A stretch of DNA of 64,000 bases from Dicaeum eximium (GCA_013396995.1 VWZP01007832.1:2238711-2302710), one strand, 5' to 3'; counted from the stretch's first letter, positions 38,728 through 51,943 are shown. A program made the numbers and translations. Notes: generated by a model from the sequence alone, not told the origin.

Positions 38728-41700
38728 AACCCCCTGAGAGCAGTCTGTGCCACCACTAGCTTGATGAGCCATCACAACCAAAACATAAAGAGCAGACAAG
38801 AGCCTATGCTGGTTTGGGAAGAGAGCTTGTAGTAAATTAGTGTACTTCCAAACCTGTGATAGTGTAGATACAGCTATAGCACAACTGCAGAAGTTGGTAA
38901 CCTGCCATAATTTAAACCAGGGTCCACCTCATCTTCTGTTGCCAAGGAGCAGACTAGAGGGAGGTTGGAAGGTCAAGATGAGTTTTCCAGAAGTGGCTGG
39001 TCTTCTGTGCTATGTCACTCTTCACCAGCGTGCTGACATTGCAGCTGCGTTGTGCTAAAAGGTCAAATCCGTTCAGTTCCCATGTTGTGGCCCCCAGTTC
39101 CCTAAGGGAGTCACACAGCACACATAGGTAGCTATTTGTGCTAACTCACTCCCACCTCCAGCCCCAGGTGAAGCAGCTCTTTCCCTTGGAAAGGAAACCT
39201 TTCCAAGGTCCAAGATGGAACAGTTTCCATGGGGTGCCAGAGGAATGGTTGGGAACACAAGACTGATGACATTGCTCAGCAGCAGTCCTTAGCCCCTAAT
39301 CCCCAAAAGAGGGGGTTTCTTCTTACAGGCTCTAAATGGGAGTAACACATGGATTCCCAAATGTGTAAGGACGTTACACAACCATGAGGCAACTGATCTC
39401 ATGTTCATATCGCTGAGAAGGAGAGGAGCCCTCCCCCGCATCTTACCAGAGCAGACAGTGAGTGGGGTTTCCTTAATGGGAATCCCTCCGCTGCTTCTCC
39501 CCCAAATCCCAAGCTCCGGTGTGTGGGGTGTGCTGCCTGTGCATCAGATGGGCGGAATGAGGCTGTCGACTTATTTTTCATTCAAAGGTTTAACTGAAGA
39601 TAGATTTGAACTCCACACAGATATTTCAAGGGAAGTTTTTTCAGCAAGTGTAGTAGGCTTAGCCTGATATGCTCACCTCTATCCACCCCTCTCCCTCTGG
39701 AGAAAGGAGGCAGCTCAGTTTGTTGCCTTTCATTATATCTGTTTGTAAGAAAGTTGTGAGAGAAAAGCTCAAATATGTGGGCTGAACACTCCAAGATAAA
39801 AAATAACAAAGCTGAAAAACCACCATGATCCTCTTAAGCCATCTGACAACTTGAGGTTCACCCTGATGTTGGTGAAGACCAGTTGGGAAAGGGCTTTGTC
39901 CTTTCCCAGCAGTGTGGTGTGTGTGTGTGCAGGGCAGGTTAAAAAAGACTCTGGTTGGGAGGTCGCCCACATTCCCAAACTTTTCAGCATTTCCCATCAC
40001 CTATTTTTTTTTTTTTTCTGAGTTTGGAAGCACCTACAAGTCACTGATTAATTTCACCCTGTGACTATCCCAGCTATTCTTGCTCTATCTGCTGGGTAAG
40101 GGAGCATGACTTACCCAGGTCAGGCTATGACAGAAGCAAGAGAAAGCCTGAGGAACATCTGGTCCCAGTGCTTTCCTACCTGTCAGGTCATATCTGCTCT
40201 CTCTGCATGCAAGTTTGGGGGAAATGTGGTGCATGAATGGGTTTTCCCGGGAGACTGGGAGTATATTTGCCTGTGCTGATCTGATAAATTAGGTAACTGC
40301 CATAGCTGGAGAAAACCAGCTCCATCCTAGAAGGCTACAGAGGAAGATGACCTTCCCCATGTGGCATGGCTGGGAAGAGGGGCTGAGCCTTGACCAGGAG
40401 GTGGAGATAGGAGACAGGTCCTGGCCCTTCAGGAGTGGATTTCCCCAGTGTCACCAGGACAGCCCTCTGGGAGAAGAGCTAAAACTCCCTGCACTAGGTA
40501 TCTGAAGAGCTATGCTGAAGCCTCCTCTGACCGCTCCTCCCCAGGAGTGAGGAAGCTTTGGACTAGGGCTGACTCAGCTCAGCAGGGGACAGGAGCAGGG
40601 ACACCCCCCTGGGCAGCCCTACCAGCACAGGGGCCAGGCGGTAACACCGTGACCATGGGCAGCTGTGGCACTGTGACCACCAAGGCCCAGGTGCCCACTT
40701 GCCACAGCCACAGCCAGACTGAGCACAGGAGTGACTGCAACATGGAAGGGCCTTGGAGGCTGCTGGGGCTGCCTCCCTCCACGATGCTGGACACAAGATG
40801 GGGAGGGCAGCTCTGGCTAGTACATGTCCCTCCATGAGAGAGAAAAAGGGAGACTGCTGGGATTTCTGCTTTTGTAAATCAGCCTGCCTGTGAAGTAGCT
40901 AAGCAGAAACATCTAGGAGAAAAAAATGGAAGCATCTTCTTGATCATATGAAGGGTGTTGCCCCAAGACAGAAAAGCTGGCTTTGTGTCCCAGCAGTGCC
41001 ACAGACTATCTCTACAGCCTTGGGTAAGTCACTCAACTTCTATTTACTGAGCTATACAGTAAGTGCAAAGAGTTTTTTTTCATTTTGTCTTTATTATTTT
41101 CTTTTTCTTTTCTTTCTCTTGTCACATACTGAGCTCCTTGGACAGCCTCTTAATACCCAGCATGTCTAGCTCCTCACATATTATGGTGCAGATCTTATTT
41201 GGGTGTTTACTTCCTCCCATAACATAAATGAAAATTCACTATTCACATATCCTTGTAGGAATACTGAGACTGGGAGAGGCTATTTTGAGAAGGACAGGCT
41301 GGAGGGGGGGGGAAGGGTTTTTGTTAAAATGCAGTCATTGCCCTTCCTAAGTGAGGCTGAGTTAGCATCCTAGAATTGGGCAATAAATGCTATTTTCTGT
41401 GTCCATCCCTTCTTTCATCCATTCTGAGCTGAACCTTTTTGCTGCAGTGTATGTTCTGTCCTCAATTAAAAAAAAAAAAAGAAAAAAAGGAAAAACGGAA
41501 AAAAAACACTAAATAAAATAAACCCCTGATAATATAATTCCTCTTCCACTGTCTGAGTCTCTGCACCAGGGAGCTGTGAACAGTCTCCCCATGCAAACAG
41601 CCCCCTGTGTAAAAATAGCAACACAACTGCAAACTTTGGGGTAATCACTGCTTGATTTCAAAATATTTGTTCTGCTCCTGCCCTGTCCTTTATCTCTCAG

Positions 41701-41969
41701 GCCTCTATATGTCACTAAAGCAACATTCGACAGCTCCTCACCAGGTCTGCCTCCTCCAATGCGCTCCATCATTATTAATGGAAACAATTTCCATCTCAGA
41801 GTATTTAAAAATATACACTTTTCTAAATATAGGCAATCTGTGTGTGCTTAACTACTACAGGGCAGAATGAGAGGGACCAAAATATTGACATGCACTGGGT
41901 GTGTATAATTTGTTTTGATTCCTGCTTCCCCCCCCTACCCCCCAGTGCCGATCTGTATATTACCCACAC
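38728..41969. other. intergenic
   Basis: No coding exon. It holds the MIR-like SINE below, T-runs at about 40003-40017 and A-runs near 41467-41500. The open frame at 40448-40837 and its reverse partners are proline/serine-rich chance frames. Confidence 0.65.
40985..41066 (+). repeat. MIR-like SINE remnant
   Basis: TCCCAGCAGTGCCACAGACT, then CCTTGGGTAAGTCACTCAAC, then TTCTATTTACTGAGC follow the MIR consensus (ctggcactgccacttact...ccttgggcaagtcacttaacctct...). This is one of the clearer old copies here. Confidence 0.6.
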
Positions 41970-42160
41970 ACCTTGAAGGAAAATCTGACATTATTTAGCA
42001 TGAGGAATGTAGCTGCTGCTTGGAGCCTGGAGTTTCCTTTGTTTATTTTTCCATCCTCTGTCCAAACGGTGTCAGTGAGAGCGGAGCTTACGGAGCTATT
42101 TATAGCCTCTCGCCACACTAGGCTGCACCTTGCCAGCAGCAGCAGCAGCAGCAGAGCAGC
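41970..42160 (+). promoter_or_regulatory. candidate enhancer/promoter with MEF2 and TEAD sites
   Basis: A GGAATGT TEAD-type site (42004-42010), a FOX-like TTTGTTTATTTT and a perfect MEF2 palindrome CTATTTATAG (42096-42105, also a TATA-like element) lie within about 100 bases. They are followed by a (CAG)7 run (42134-42154) and a CCCCCCGGGGGG palindrome (42160-42171). The motif mix suits a muscle or heart enhancer, or a TATA promoter reading right. No exon is supported downstream. Confidence 0.4.
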
Positions 42161-43584
42161 CCCCCGGGGGGGACGGGACAGGGCAGGGCACAGGGCCCCG
42201 GGCAAGGAGAGGAGGGCAGGGGAAAGCCTGGAAGGCAACGAGGGGCAGGGAGCAGAGCAGAGGAGCTGTGCAGAGTGGGGGACAATGGCATGCAAGGTGG
42301 AGAGGAGCTGGGGGCAGGTGGACAAGGAAAGCTGTCTGCAGTGCTCGACAGGGGACAGAAGATGTTTTGGAAGAGATTTGAGGAGGGAGATGTCAGGTAG
42401 CTATTTCCTGGTTAGTATGGGGGCTTTGAACGAAATCATCTTGAGGCAACCTTTGCATTGGGGAGCACTTGGGAGATGGTCAGAGTGAGATCTGCCTTTT
42501 TGGGGGGATGCAGAAACATCTCATCTCACCCAGTACAGTGGGAGAATCCAAAAAAAGAGGAGTTTGTCCCAAGGGGAGGGGGCAGCAAGTCCAGTGAGAG
42601 TCATAAATAGGACTGGGAACTCTGGGCTTGTGTGGGCTGTTGACCCAGGGGACTGGGTGCAGAGTGTGCTTCCCAACCCTCCCCTGGCATCATCCCTTTT
42701 TTGGGGTGCCAAGCTCTGACCTTGGCTGGAGCAGACAGGCAGAACCATGGCATGTGCATGGCAACCTCCAAGAGGATCTCGGTGCCTCCTCCCCAGCTCC
42801 CTCAGCTGTCACTGAGCCTCTGTTTGCCATGCCACGCCTGGCCCCTCTCCCCGGGGATCCTGCCTGCTTCCCGTGCCCCACTGGGGACATTTTCCCTTCC
42901 CGTTCGTGGGTGGATTTGATTCATGCCTGGCTGTATATGCAGACGTGTGCTGGTGGCAGTTCCCTAAAAGGGGGTGAGGGCAACGTGCCTACTGACAGAG
43001 GCAGTTCTGGGGCTCGGTTTGCAGCTGTGTTCTGTTGTTGTTAGCATTAATAAGCTTGCCCTTGGTGCAGTCTGCAGGGCTTGAGGTGCTGACTAAGGAG
43101 CAAAAATCCAAGGAAGGTAGAGAGCGGGAAAGAGAGCTTAATTTGGGAGTGTGTGTGCATTCATGTTCTCCCCTGAGCACATGTCCAGAGCCTAGGGCCA
43201 CCCTATTTTTCTAACGGGGTGCAGGGAAAAAGCTGCAGTTTCTGCTTGAGGTATTGCTTGAGCTGGCAGGGAGAGCTGGGCTGGCCAGATGGAGGGATGA
43301 GAGGGAGGCAGGGAGAGAGAGGCAGGCAGGGATGGGAGGAGGGAGAAGGGAGCTAGACACCTACGCAAACACAGAGTGAGAGGAGATCCTTGGATGCAAA
43401 CACAGACACAGGCGTCCTCCTCCTCCTCACATGCCCCTGATTCATTTCCACATGCCATACACGTGACATGCTAATTCAGGGCTACTACAGAACTCCAGGG
43501 CGAGAGAGGAACAGGAGAGAGAAACAAAACCCAGTAAGGAACCAAACTGCAGATTTTTAAAGAGGATTCAGAGCAGCTTAGTCG
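42161..43584. other. intergenic, GC-rich
   Basis: GC-rich, purine-rich in places (GGGAGGCAGGGAGAGAGAGG near 43302). A CACGTGAC E-box lies at 43460-43467. Open frames on both strands look like composition artefacts. Confidence 0.55.
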
Positions 43585-44065
43585 CACCCCCGCCCCGCTC
43601 TCCCTCCGGAGAGGCAGAGCCCGGATGGCCTCGCCGGCAGCCCCCCCTCGCCTCCTCATGCCCCCAGGCACCCCCACACCACCACCTTGCGGGAGTGGCT
43701 CCACGTGAGCCCCGCACACAGCCCCAGCACGGAGCCGGCACACATCCCAGCCCCGGCCGGGGACACACGCGGTTACATCAGCGGCACGCTCCCCTCCGCG
43801 CCCCTGCGGCACCACCGCGCTGGGGCAGCTCAGCCTCTGCCCTCCTTCCCGGCACCCAGGGCCTGCCGAGCTCCGCTCTATTTTTAGGCACAGGCACGTA
43901 AGCCCTGCGAGCTGGGGGGGGCGCATAACTCCAAACAACCCTGTTACAGACCCGGACATTCCCAAGGTAAATGTAGCTACCCGGCTGAGGGGCAGGATAC
44001 GCTCCCCGCCGCAGCCCACCTCCCCACCATCGGCCCCGGCGCTTCGTGCCCCTGCCCACCTCCAT
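43585..44065. promoter_or_regulatory. second CpG-rich block with MEF2 site
   Basis: CpG-dense sequence (for example CCGGCCGGGGACACACGCGG near 43754) with a CACGTG E-box at 43702-43707, a perfect MEF2 site CTATTTTTAG at 43878-43887 and an ACATTCC TEAD-type site at 43957-43963. No coding exon fits. The 201-codon minus-strand frame is Gly/Ala/Arg-rich and stop-poor, with no family resemblance. Confidence 0.45.
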
Positions 44066-46799
44066 TCCGAAGCCACGGCAGGATGCCTGCCCTGCCTGAC
44101 TCAAACAGTCAGGATGTCCCCACTGTGACAAGGAGCTGAAAAGGAGGGAAGGTAAAATACAAAATACAGCTGTGGCTGCAGTGGGCTCAAGTAACTCTGG
44201 CAATAAGACTGCTCTGACCCTGCAGGGGTTTACACCAGGGTAATGGATGGGACAGTTTTATCCTCTGTACCTGTACCCCTGTGTGGTTCATGCAGTGCTT
44301 TCTTACAATCCACTCTTCCAACACTGGGTCCAAGAGGAATGAACCACCTGGATTCATAATTTCTATCATGCAGAAATAACGTCAGTAGAAAGAGCTCTGC
44401 AGCCCATCACCAGCCATCTTCCTCCCACTCCCTGTTTAAGGCTGCATCGATGCAAAGACCTGAAGATTGTCTGCCTTACCCTCTAAGGCACCACCAGGTG
44501 TGCCAGAGACATGGGCAGGGGAAAGCAATTTTCCTCTTCAGAGCCTCCCCAGCATGGGTAGGCAAGGACTCTCATCTCAGCCACCCCAGATGAGCCAAAC
44601 AGGGGTCAAAGTCCTTGGACCATTCCAGAGCAAATGTGGTGAGCAAGAACTAGCATCCTCTGCACTGTGCTTGGGAGTGGTGGTGGCCACAGCAGAACTG
44701 GATCTCTCCCCAGCAAACAACCAGCGATGGTGGGGGTTCCCAGTGCCCTTTGGGGTTAGCCCTGATCACCCCCAGCTTCCATTGTATCAGGTCAGTTTGA
44801 TGGGGGCTCACTAGGCATGACACAACGAACTTAGCAGAATTTATGTCTTTGTAGTATGGAGGACCAAGGATATTTTGGGCTATATTGTAGCCTTAGTATG
44901 TCTTTGCTAACTGGACTAACCCTCCAGACATTTCTTACAGGAGCTCCAAATCTAGTAAGACAAAAGCATCTTTGCCCTCTCCTGGGTAGAATCTTGTGTA
45001 CTTTACCATTGAAAAGCACATTGGAGAAATTTGGGCTGCAGTCCTGGTAATTTGCTCCTGTGAACAGGTGGCGGTGACAATTTTTTCACCAAAAATTTTT
45101 CACCTTGGGAGCCAAAGGAGCTGGCCCCTTGCCCCAAGAAAGATAAGTTAGCAAGCTGCTTTCTTCTGCATTTCAGAGGAGGAAAAAGAGATCTAGTTTA
45201 CTGGCTCAGCTCTCTCAACATGTGAAGGGGCTTTATTTGCTAGACTGAATATTTTGAACCAAGACCTAGGAAGGTGAATACACAGCAATTTCAGGTTTAG
45301 CTGCCATTGCTTGTATTAGAGACACTCTGCTCACTCTGGAGAAGAAACTTGTGTTGCAAAGTACGAGAGAAGAAGGTGGAAAGCATTCAAGTGAAATATT
45401 CCACACAAGTATTTTAAACTGACAGTCACATGAACTAAAACATCCCACAAGCTTTATAAGACTGTGTAAGGCTTACTGAAAAACAAGGCTTTCTGTCTAA
45501 AGCAGAGGAAACAAAGGTCATTCATAACACTCACTACTGTTTGTATTTTTAACTTTTATTATGTCCATTCCCAGAAGCCCTAATCACGATCAAAGTCATT
45601 GTGTGTACAGGTAAAGGTAAGATACCAACCCAAAAATGTTTTTAATTATGTAGACAGGCAGTTACACTGAAAAGGTTGTAAATATACACAGGCATAAGTG
45701 TGTCTGTGTGGCTTATATTTAGCATCCTGTCTCCTCACAATACCACCCATGGGCACCACAGTGCTAGATACTCCCCCCAAAATAACAAGGAAACCCTTGA
45801 CCAAAAAATATGCAGCTACAAGTAAGGACCAAACTGCCTTAAGTGCATAGTTTGAGCCTAACGTGCTGCTGCACACATGCCAGCATTGCAGTCCGGGAGT
45901 CCTGCCTCTCCCTGTCTCCAGTAACCATGAGACAGCACTCCCTTCCACATTTGCAGAAACAAAGATTTTATTTTTTGTAATTACATTAATACCTGTTCTT
46001 CCCTCATGCTAGCAATTTGGTTGATTTCTTGTTTATTGCTTTTCACCTTCTCCCATCTATAATTCAGCCACATAGCCCCCAGGAGGTGGAGAACTAAATC
46101 CTCATTTTACAGAGACTTGCCTAGGAAAGGAGTGGTATGATAGCTGGAATTGGATCTCTGGCATTCCTAGTTCCTAACCCAAGGCACAATCCCAGACACA
46201 GCAATCCCACAACCTGTGATGTCAGGGCTCTTGCTGGCTTTTGGAGGTTTGTTCTGGCTTCATCTCCTTGGGTTTTGCCACGAATAACAACTGCAGGATG
46301 CGACCCTGATTGTAAATGAGGTCCATGGGTGGGTTGTGCACTGCCAGTCTTGCTTCTTCTCTGGTCTTTAATCTTGTATTTCCCAAATCAAAGTGTTGTA
46401 CCTGGATCCTCTCAGGAATCCCTCTGTGGATTAGGTTATGGGATTTATTTCAATTCTCAGTAAGACTGGTTCTTGTGATTAAACTGCTACCATAGTCGAC
46501 CCAAGAAAATCCTGTGTTAGGGACTGAAAGGGGTGAGGAGAGAAAAGGCTGTGAAGAATCAGCTCCACTCACGCTCTCTAGCGAGTGTCTGAGCCATATA
46601 GGTCAGGCAGAAGCCATTTGCTGTGCTGTACCTGCTCCATGGATGAGCAGGGGACTGCACTTTGCATATGTGTCAGCTGCCTTACTTTTCAGTTTGGTTC
46701 AATTAGCTGAACCCTGCAGAAATATATATCCCTCTACTGCTCAAGCTACTGCCTTTTTTTTTTTTCTTTTTTAAAAAAATATTTTTCTTTCCTGTCTTT
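44066..46799. other. intergenic
   Basis: No coding exon. One minus-strand MIR-like SINE (46096-46185) and a poly(T) run at about 46753-46772. Confidence 0.6.
46096..46185 (-). repeat. MIR-like SINE remnant, reverse orientation
   Basis: CCTCATTTTACAGAGACTTG, then GATAGCTGGAATTGGATCTC, then CATTCCTAGTTCCTAACCC read like the reverse complement of MIR (ctcattttacagatgagg...gacttgcc...agctgggattagaaccc), with an internal deletion. Confidence 0.6.
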
Positions 46800-46839
46800 C
46801 TTTGCGTGCTGTCGTTCCAGCTCATCCTTCAAACACCCC

Positions 46840-46985
46840 GGCCATCTCTTCGGGTGCCGTGGGCTATTTTTAACCTCTGTGCAGGTTCAAGCGAAGCCTC
46901 CCCATGCCCGAGTCCCCCCGCCGGGGCGCGGAGGGGGCTGGCGGTGTGGAGCAGGGAGCGAAGTCAAGCCACAAGGGGGCATGTG
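46840..46985 (+). promoter_or_regulatory. GC-rich block with MEF2-type and CTCF-like sites
   Basis: CTATTTTTAA (46864-46873) is a MEF2-type site. About 95 bases on, GCCACAAGGGGGCATG (46968-46983) is a strong CTCF core in plus orientation (CCAnnAGGGGGC). Between them lies a short CpG-rich run. The compact layout suggests a conserved element. Confidence 0.5.
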
Positions 46986-49900
46986 CTCTTCTAATTCATA
47001 AAATGTGCCTTCATTGACAAAAAAAGCTGAACAATTGGTGAATGGTGTGTGCATAAGTTAATGCTGCTGGAGAACACACGGATATGACAGGGGAGCTTTG
47101 GCCGGGGGGCTTGTGCTCAGGGAAACAGAGGGATGGGGAGAATTGGTGGGGGCCGAAAGGGCACCGGGGGTCTCTCTGTGCCTCTCTCCTGCTGAAGAGG
47201 GAGCTCTGGTTAGGGGAGAATCAGAGAGCCTAATTCTGCTCCCAGATTCCACTGAAAGTAATGACAGCAGCAACTCTAAAGCCAGGAAGACCTTAGAGAT
47301 AGTTCTGGGAATGCCTTGTTGGTTTTTTTTTTTTAAGGTTTTGTAGCAGATACTCTCAGCTGCCAAACATTTTTAATTCCTTCACTAGGTGACAGCAGAG
47401 GAGACTAATGGCTAAGAAGAATATTTACAGCAGAATATTTATTCCTAAGCAAACTTGACATCCACCTCCATCTCCTAGCCTGGTGGGGCTGAACCCATCC
47501 TCACCATGGTAAGTTCCCCACCCTTTGCTGTCTCTTCCTGCCCTAGAGCACTGTGCTGAGGCTTGGGTGGTTTCACCCAAGGGCAACCAGTGTAGAAGGA
47601 AGAGAGAGGGACTGAGCACTGAACAGAAAGCGTGTACCCCTGGGGATGCTTTAGCCCAGCCTTTCTATGGTCTCAGGTGTGTGTGAGGACTCTAATGAAT
47701 TAAAGCACTAGGAACTGCTAAAGACACTGCAAAATCTTGCTTTCAAACAGATTTCCCAATGAAATGGATAAAAGAAAATATGAGACGATCAGAAGCTTTT
47801 CTGTCTGAGAACCTCACAAATAAGTATTTGGTTTATTGGCTTTTTAGAGTCCTATATTCTCAATCCAAAATGGAGCCAGATGTGCAGGGAGTCAGTTTAT
47901 AACTTTCCAGGATATGGAGTTCAACCAAGAATGAATTTGACAGAAGCAAATTCATCGGGATGGTCCTAAGCAATATCAGGATGGGGGAGGCAACCCTCAT
48001 TCTGCCTGCCCTGTGAGCCCATGCCCTTCTTCTGCAACCCCCTTCCCTTCCAAGTGTCTGGGCAATGCTGTCAGACCTTCACCCACCATGGGCTGTGACC
48101 AGCTGGCACAGTCAAGGGCTCTTCCACCAGTCATTACAGACTGCACTGAAACAAGGGGCAGGGTTGCAGACAGTGAGTCTTCCCCTGCTCCCTAGATTAT
48201 TTCCTGCTTCCCATTCCTCTCTTTGATTGGGGCGGGGGGGAAGCCAGGCAGTAAGGAGAAGTACTAGTGCTGTCCCTACAGCATGCAGAGGGAAGATACT
48301 GGATTACTCCATAGTGACAAACTGGTGTGTCACAAGGAATGCCTCCTCAAGTAACCAGGCATGGGAGGAGCAGGCCTACAGCCACCATTGGTTAACTTTG
48401 GTAATTCAGTCTTCAAGCCTCTTCATCTCATTTTAAACAGGCAGGGAATGCCCTCATCATGCAGGTCAGAAGGTAATGTTTCCCTCTGTGTCCATCTCTG
48501 CCTCTGCACAGGAGCAAGCCAGACACAGGTACTGCAAAGTTTTATACAAAAAAAAGATGAGGGGAAGCAGGCTGGATTTGTCTGTAATCTGAAACAGATT
48601 AATGTCTCGAATGAGTTTCCCAAAATGGCATGTCTGAAAATTTTGAGTAGAATGCAGCAGAGGTAGAAACAAACCTGTAGGTTTGTTTTCAAAAGAAAAG
48701 GGCTTTCTCTCATGTAAGATGCTCTGACAAAACAGTGGCATGTGTGTATGACAACATTTGTTGGAGAAATCAGCAGAAACAAGCTCAGCCTTTAGTATGC
48801 TAAAGCCTGGGACATCATATCCAAGGCTGCTGCATAAGGGTCTACTTCCAGAAGTTAATTCATGATGTTGACAGCAACACAACACCATTCAATAGTCTGT
48901 GTGTGGCATGGGAAAAGCTTTGGGAAACCTAGCTTGCCCTTGGGACATGTTTGGTTAGGTGAGATGCAGGACAGTCACCTCTCACCATGTTACCAGTTTG
49001 TCAGGCCTTTGGTAGTACTTTCTGCTTTTGCTAAATTCTAGGTAAATCCTCCATCCAACTCCTTGCACTTTGTGCAGATCAGAAATTTTCCTTTGGACAT
49101 CAAGTTCCAAGGGCAATCCTCCTGCACATGGCAAAAAAAGACATCTTCCTTTGACTTGAGGCTTGCGCTTGCTCGTGTGCTCTCTGTAGCCTGTGGCCTC
49201 TAATACCCCTAAAGCCATGTACCACAAAGTTCATCCAGACTGAAAATCTCCTGGTTCTTCTTCCAGGACTGAAGCTCCTGCAGTAATTACCAGTGGTCTT
49301 TAAACACAAGATGCCAATTTGATTTAAAAGCTGAAAATAGCAAGGTGTATCTGTCCCACCCACAGTGAAATTTGGTAACTTACTTTGTCCATTCTTCTTC
49401 CTCTCTTTTAATTGTTCTTCCTTGTACTGTTGCTCATTTAGACTGAAATCTCCTTGTGTACAGCACACTCTTTTATACTGAACCATACAGCAGTGTATGC
49501 ACCAAACTGCTTCCTTTTACTATTATTTAGTGTTTACAACATTTGCTGCTGCACAGGTGGTGTGGTAGCTCCCTGCTCTTCTAGAAAATTCCAATAGTCA
49601 TAGGACTGCAGTGCCTAAGAAGTCAACAATGAAATGCTAAAAGAAATATCCCTTCCCAACACAACCTTAAATGTGAGCTGCTAGCATTACCTCCTGGAAA
49701 TGGCATGGCAAAAACTGAGAAGCCTAATAAATAGACCTGAGACACGCTCTTTGGGTGTGCTATTATTAGAATCACAGACAACAAATTGGAAGTCCAGCAT
49801 TTATCTGCATCTATTCTGAGTGTATTAACTGTGTTGACTGTAGCTGTATTGATTGTCTGTCAGAGTAGCTTGGGAAAGCTGATATCATGGTACACAACAA

Positions 49901-51849
49901 GGTCTATGTTGAGAGATGGCGTGTGGGTTGTTTGGTTCACCAGCAGAGCTTTGGCCAATGCATCTGCAGGAATTGTCTGCAGCCTAGGTGTGATCTCCTG
50001 GTCACTGGGAGAGGTGAGCTAGGCCATTACACAGAAGGAATCTGCATAAGAAGGCAGAAGTCAATACATCTTTTTGTGTGATATAAGTAGGCTCAGCACT
50101 CAAACAGAGGCCAAGCCTAGCTCAACCCTGTTTGCCTGTGTGACCTTACCTTGTGTTTTGCCACAGCAAGGGAGACAGTAGACTCTGCTCAGGAGTCCTC
50201 CATACTCTTTTCTAGTGTGCATGCAATGGCAGGTGAGGGCTCTGCTGTGTCACAGCACCCTGAGGACAGAGTTGAGGTCGCATTGCAAACAGCAATGTGT
50301 ACAACACAGTTCTGGATCTCTTCAGTTTCCTTGCTTGCTTTGACCCACTCTCTGCTTCTCTACTTCCAGAAAGGAAATGAAGGAAATTTAATTCCCGCTA
50401 AGCAAAGTTTTGGGATACCAAGTCTTCTTCAGTTCACACAAACAGACACACCCTTAGAAAAATCTAACCTTTTCCACACTGACAGCTCAGGCCCCACACT
50501 GGATTTCATTCACTGTCTTGAATGCTACTTGCCTCTTTATGCTCCTATGTTTGCAGGTACCAACAAGAAGCTCCAAAGAGGAGCTAGGGAAGGACTGTGG
50601 AGTAGCCTGGGCCACTGACTACACTTTGAAAGGTGGAGAGGATAAACGTGAAGGGAGCACATATGACAAGCACATACAACAAGACCTGAAACGAAGTGCC
50701 CCAAAGTCCATTGAGGTATGAGTGTTGGTTCTGAAGTTGATCAGCTTGGGAAGGGGGTTGACAGCTCTGGAAATTCAGAAACTCATTCTTGGTCAAACAA
50801 AAGTGCCACATGAAGGAAAACAATGTCTGCACAACACCAGGTGGTTCTGGCCAGAGACAGGCTTGATGGCCAGCAGAATTCCCCTCTACTGCACTTACAC
50901 AGAGGGGAATGGGAGGTATTTCTAATTTGTCCTCTTAACTGCCTACCTGGCCTTCATTCTGCACCAGGCCTTTCACCATACTTCTGAGCTAGGGCCCCAG
51001 CTCTACTCCCTTGCTTTTTTTTCCTGTTGTATTCTAACCCCCTCGCTCTAATTGCTTTTGGCCCTCCAGAATCCTATCCTCTCCTTCCTGTGCTCTCCTC
51101 CAAACCTTTCTTCCTTCTGCATCCAGCCAACCCACCCTGCCCCTCTTCAGCCAGTCTCCATGGCTTCCCTCTGTCCACTAACCCCAGAATGTAAAAAATT
51201 TAGAAATTTCAGAATAGTTTGTGCTGAAGGGATTTTTTGTCAGTAATTTATTGGAGTAGATGACAAAATTGCTTGTTTTTCTTTGACTGCATTCACTTTC
51301 CTTGTTCCAGGTAACCTAATCCTGTTGTTTTTAACTGTCTTCTATCTTCCCTCAGTAAGTCATTACTGATTTTTCCTGACTACTTATGTTTCTAAAACAA
51401 CATTGGACTGTTTATTTTAGAGAACTCACAAATGTTGGTTTAAACCAGAGATAGTGGGCTTTGGACAAAAGGAGCTCTTGTAAAACATGAGAAGCGTGTA
51501 TATCACTCTGTTCCCAAAAGCTGTCAAGAGAAGTCACCTGCACAGTGCACGGGTGCTACTCAGGTTTAGCCAACAGACCATGGCACCCTGTGATCCATGT
51601 GCACCACTTTGTTATTTTCCCAGCAAACTGCCTGGAAATCTTCTTGCCTCAACACGTCTTTCCTCTCACATGCAGCTCACTTTCTTTGACTCAATAGTTT
51701 GCCACAAGCTTGTGTGGGGACCTAAGGTCAAAGGTCAGTCACTTTTGCAGTAGAGTGTCATCACTGGTGCTGAGCACCATCAGAAATTAATACCAAGGAA
51801 CAGACCAGTCTGAACATGGCCAAATCATCTTTTGCAAAATGATGGTGAG
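46986..51849. other. intergenic
   Basis: No coding exon recognised. Open frames at 48423-48888 (minus) and 50151-50618 (plus) are without family features or splice context. A weaker CTCF-like CACTAGGTGACAG occurs at 47383-47395. Confidence 0.6.
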
Positions 51850-51943
51850 GATGATGATGACAACAATAATAATAATAGTAATAGTAGTAATAATAATAAT
51901 ATCAGTAGTAATACAAAGATGAATGAATGCATGAATGAATGAT
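51850..51943 (+). repeat. compound microsatellite (GAT/AAT/AGT then GAAT)
   Basis: GATGATGATGA, then interrupted AAT and AGT triplets to about 51912, then GAATGAATGCATGAATGAAT at 51921-51940. Likely length-variable. Confidence 0.85.

Noticed and set aside
43471..44076. 201-codon minus-strand open frame in the second CpG block
   Set aside because: Gly/Ala/Arg-rich composition artefact with no domain or splice context.
41973..44203. HSD17B12 first exon expected somewhere downstream of TTC17
   Set aside because: None of the translated frames here or elsewhere shows the short-chain dehydrogenase glycine motif (TGxxxGIG) or the YxxxK motif.
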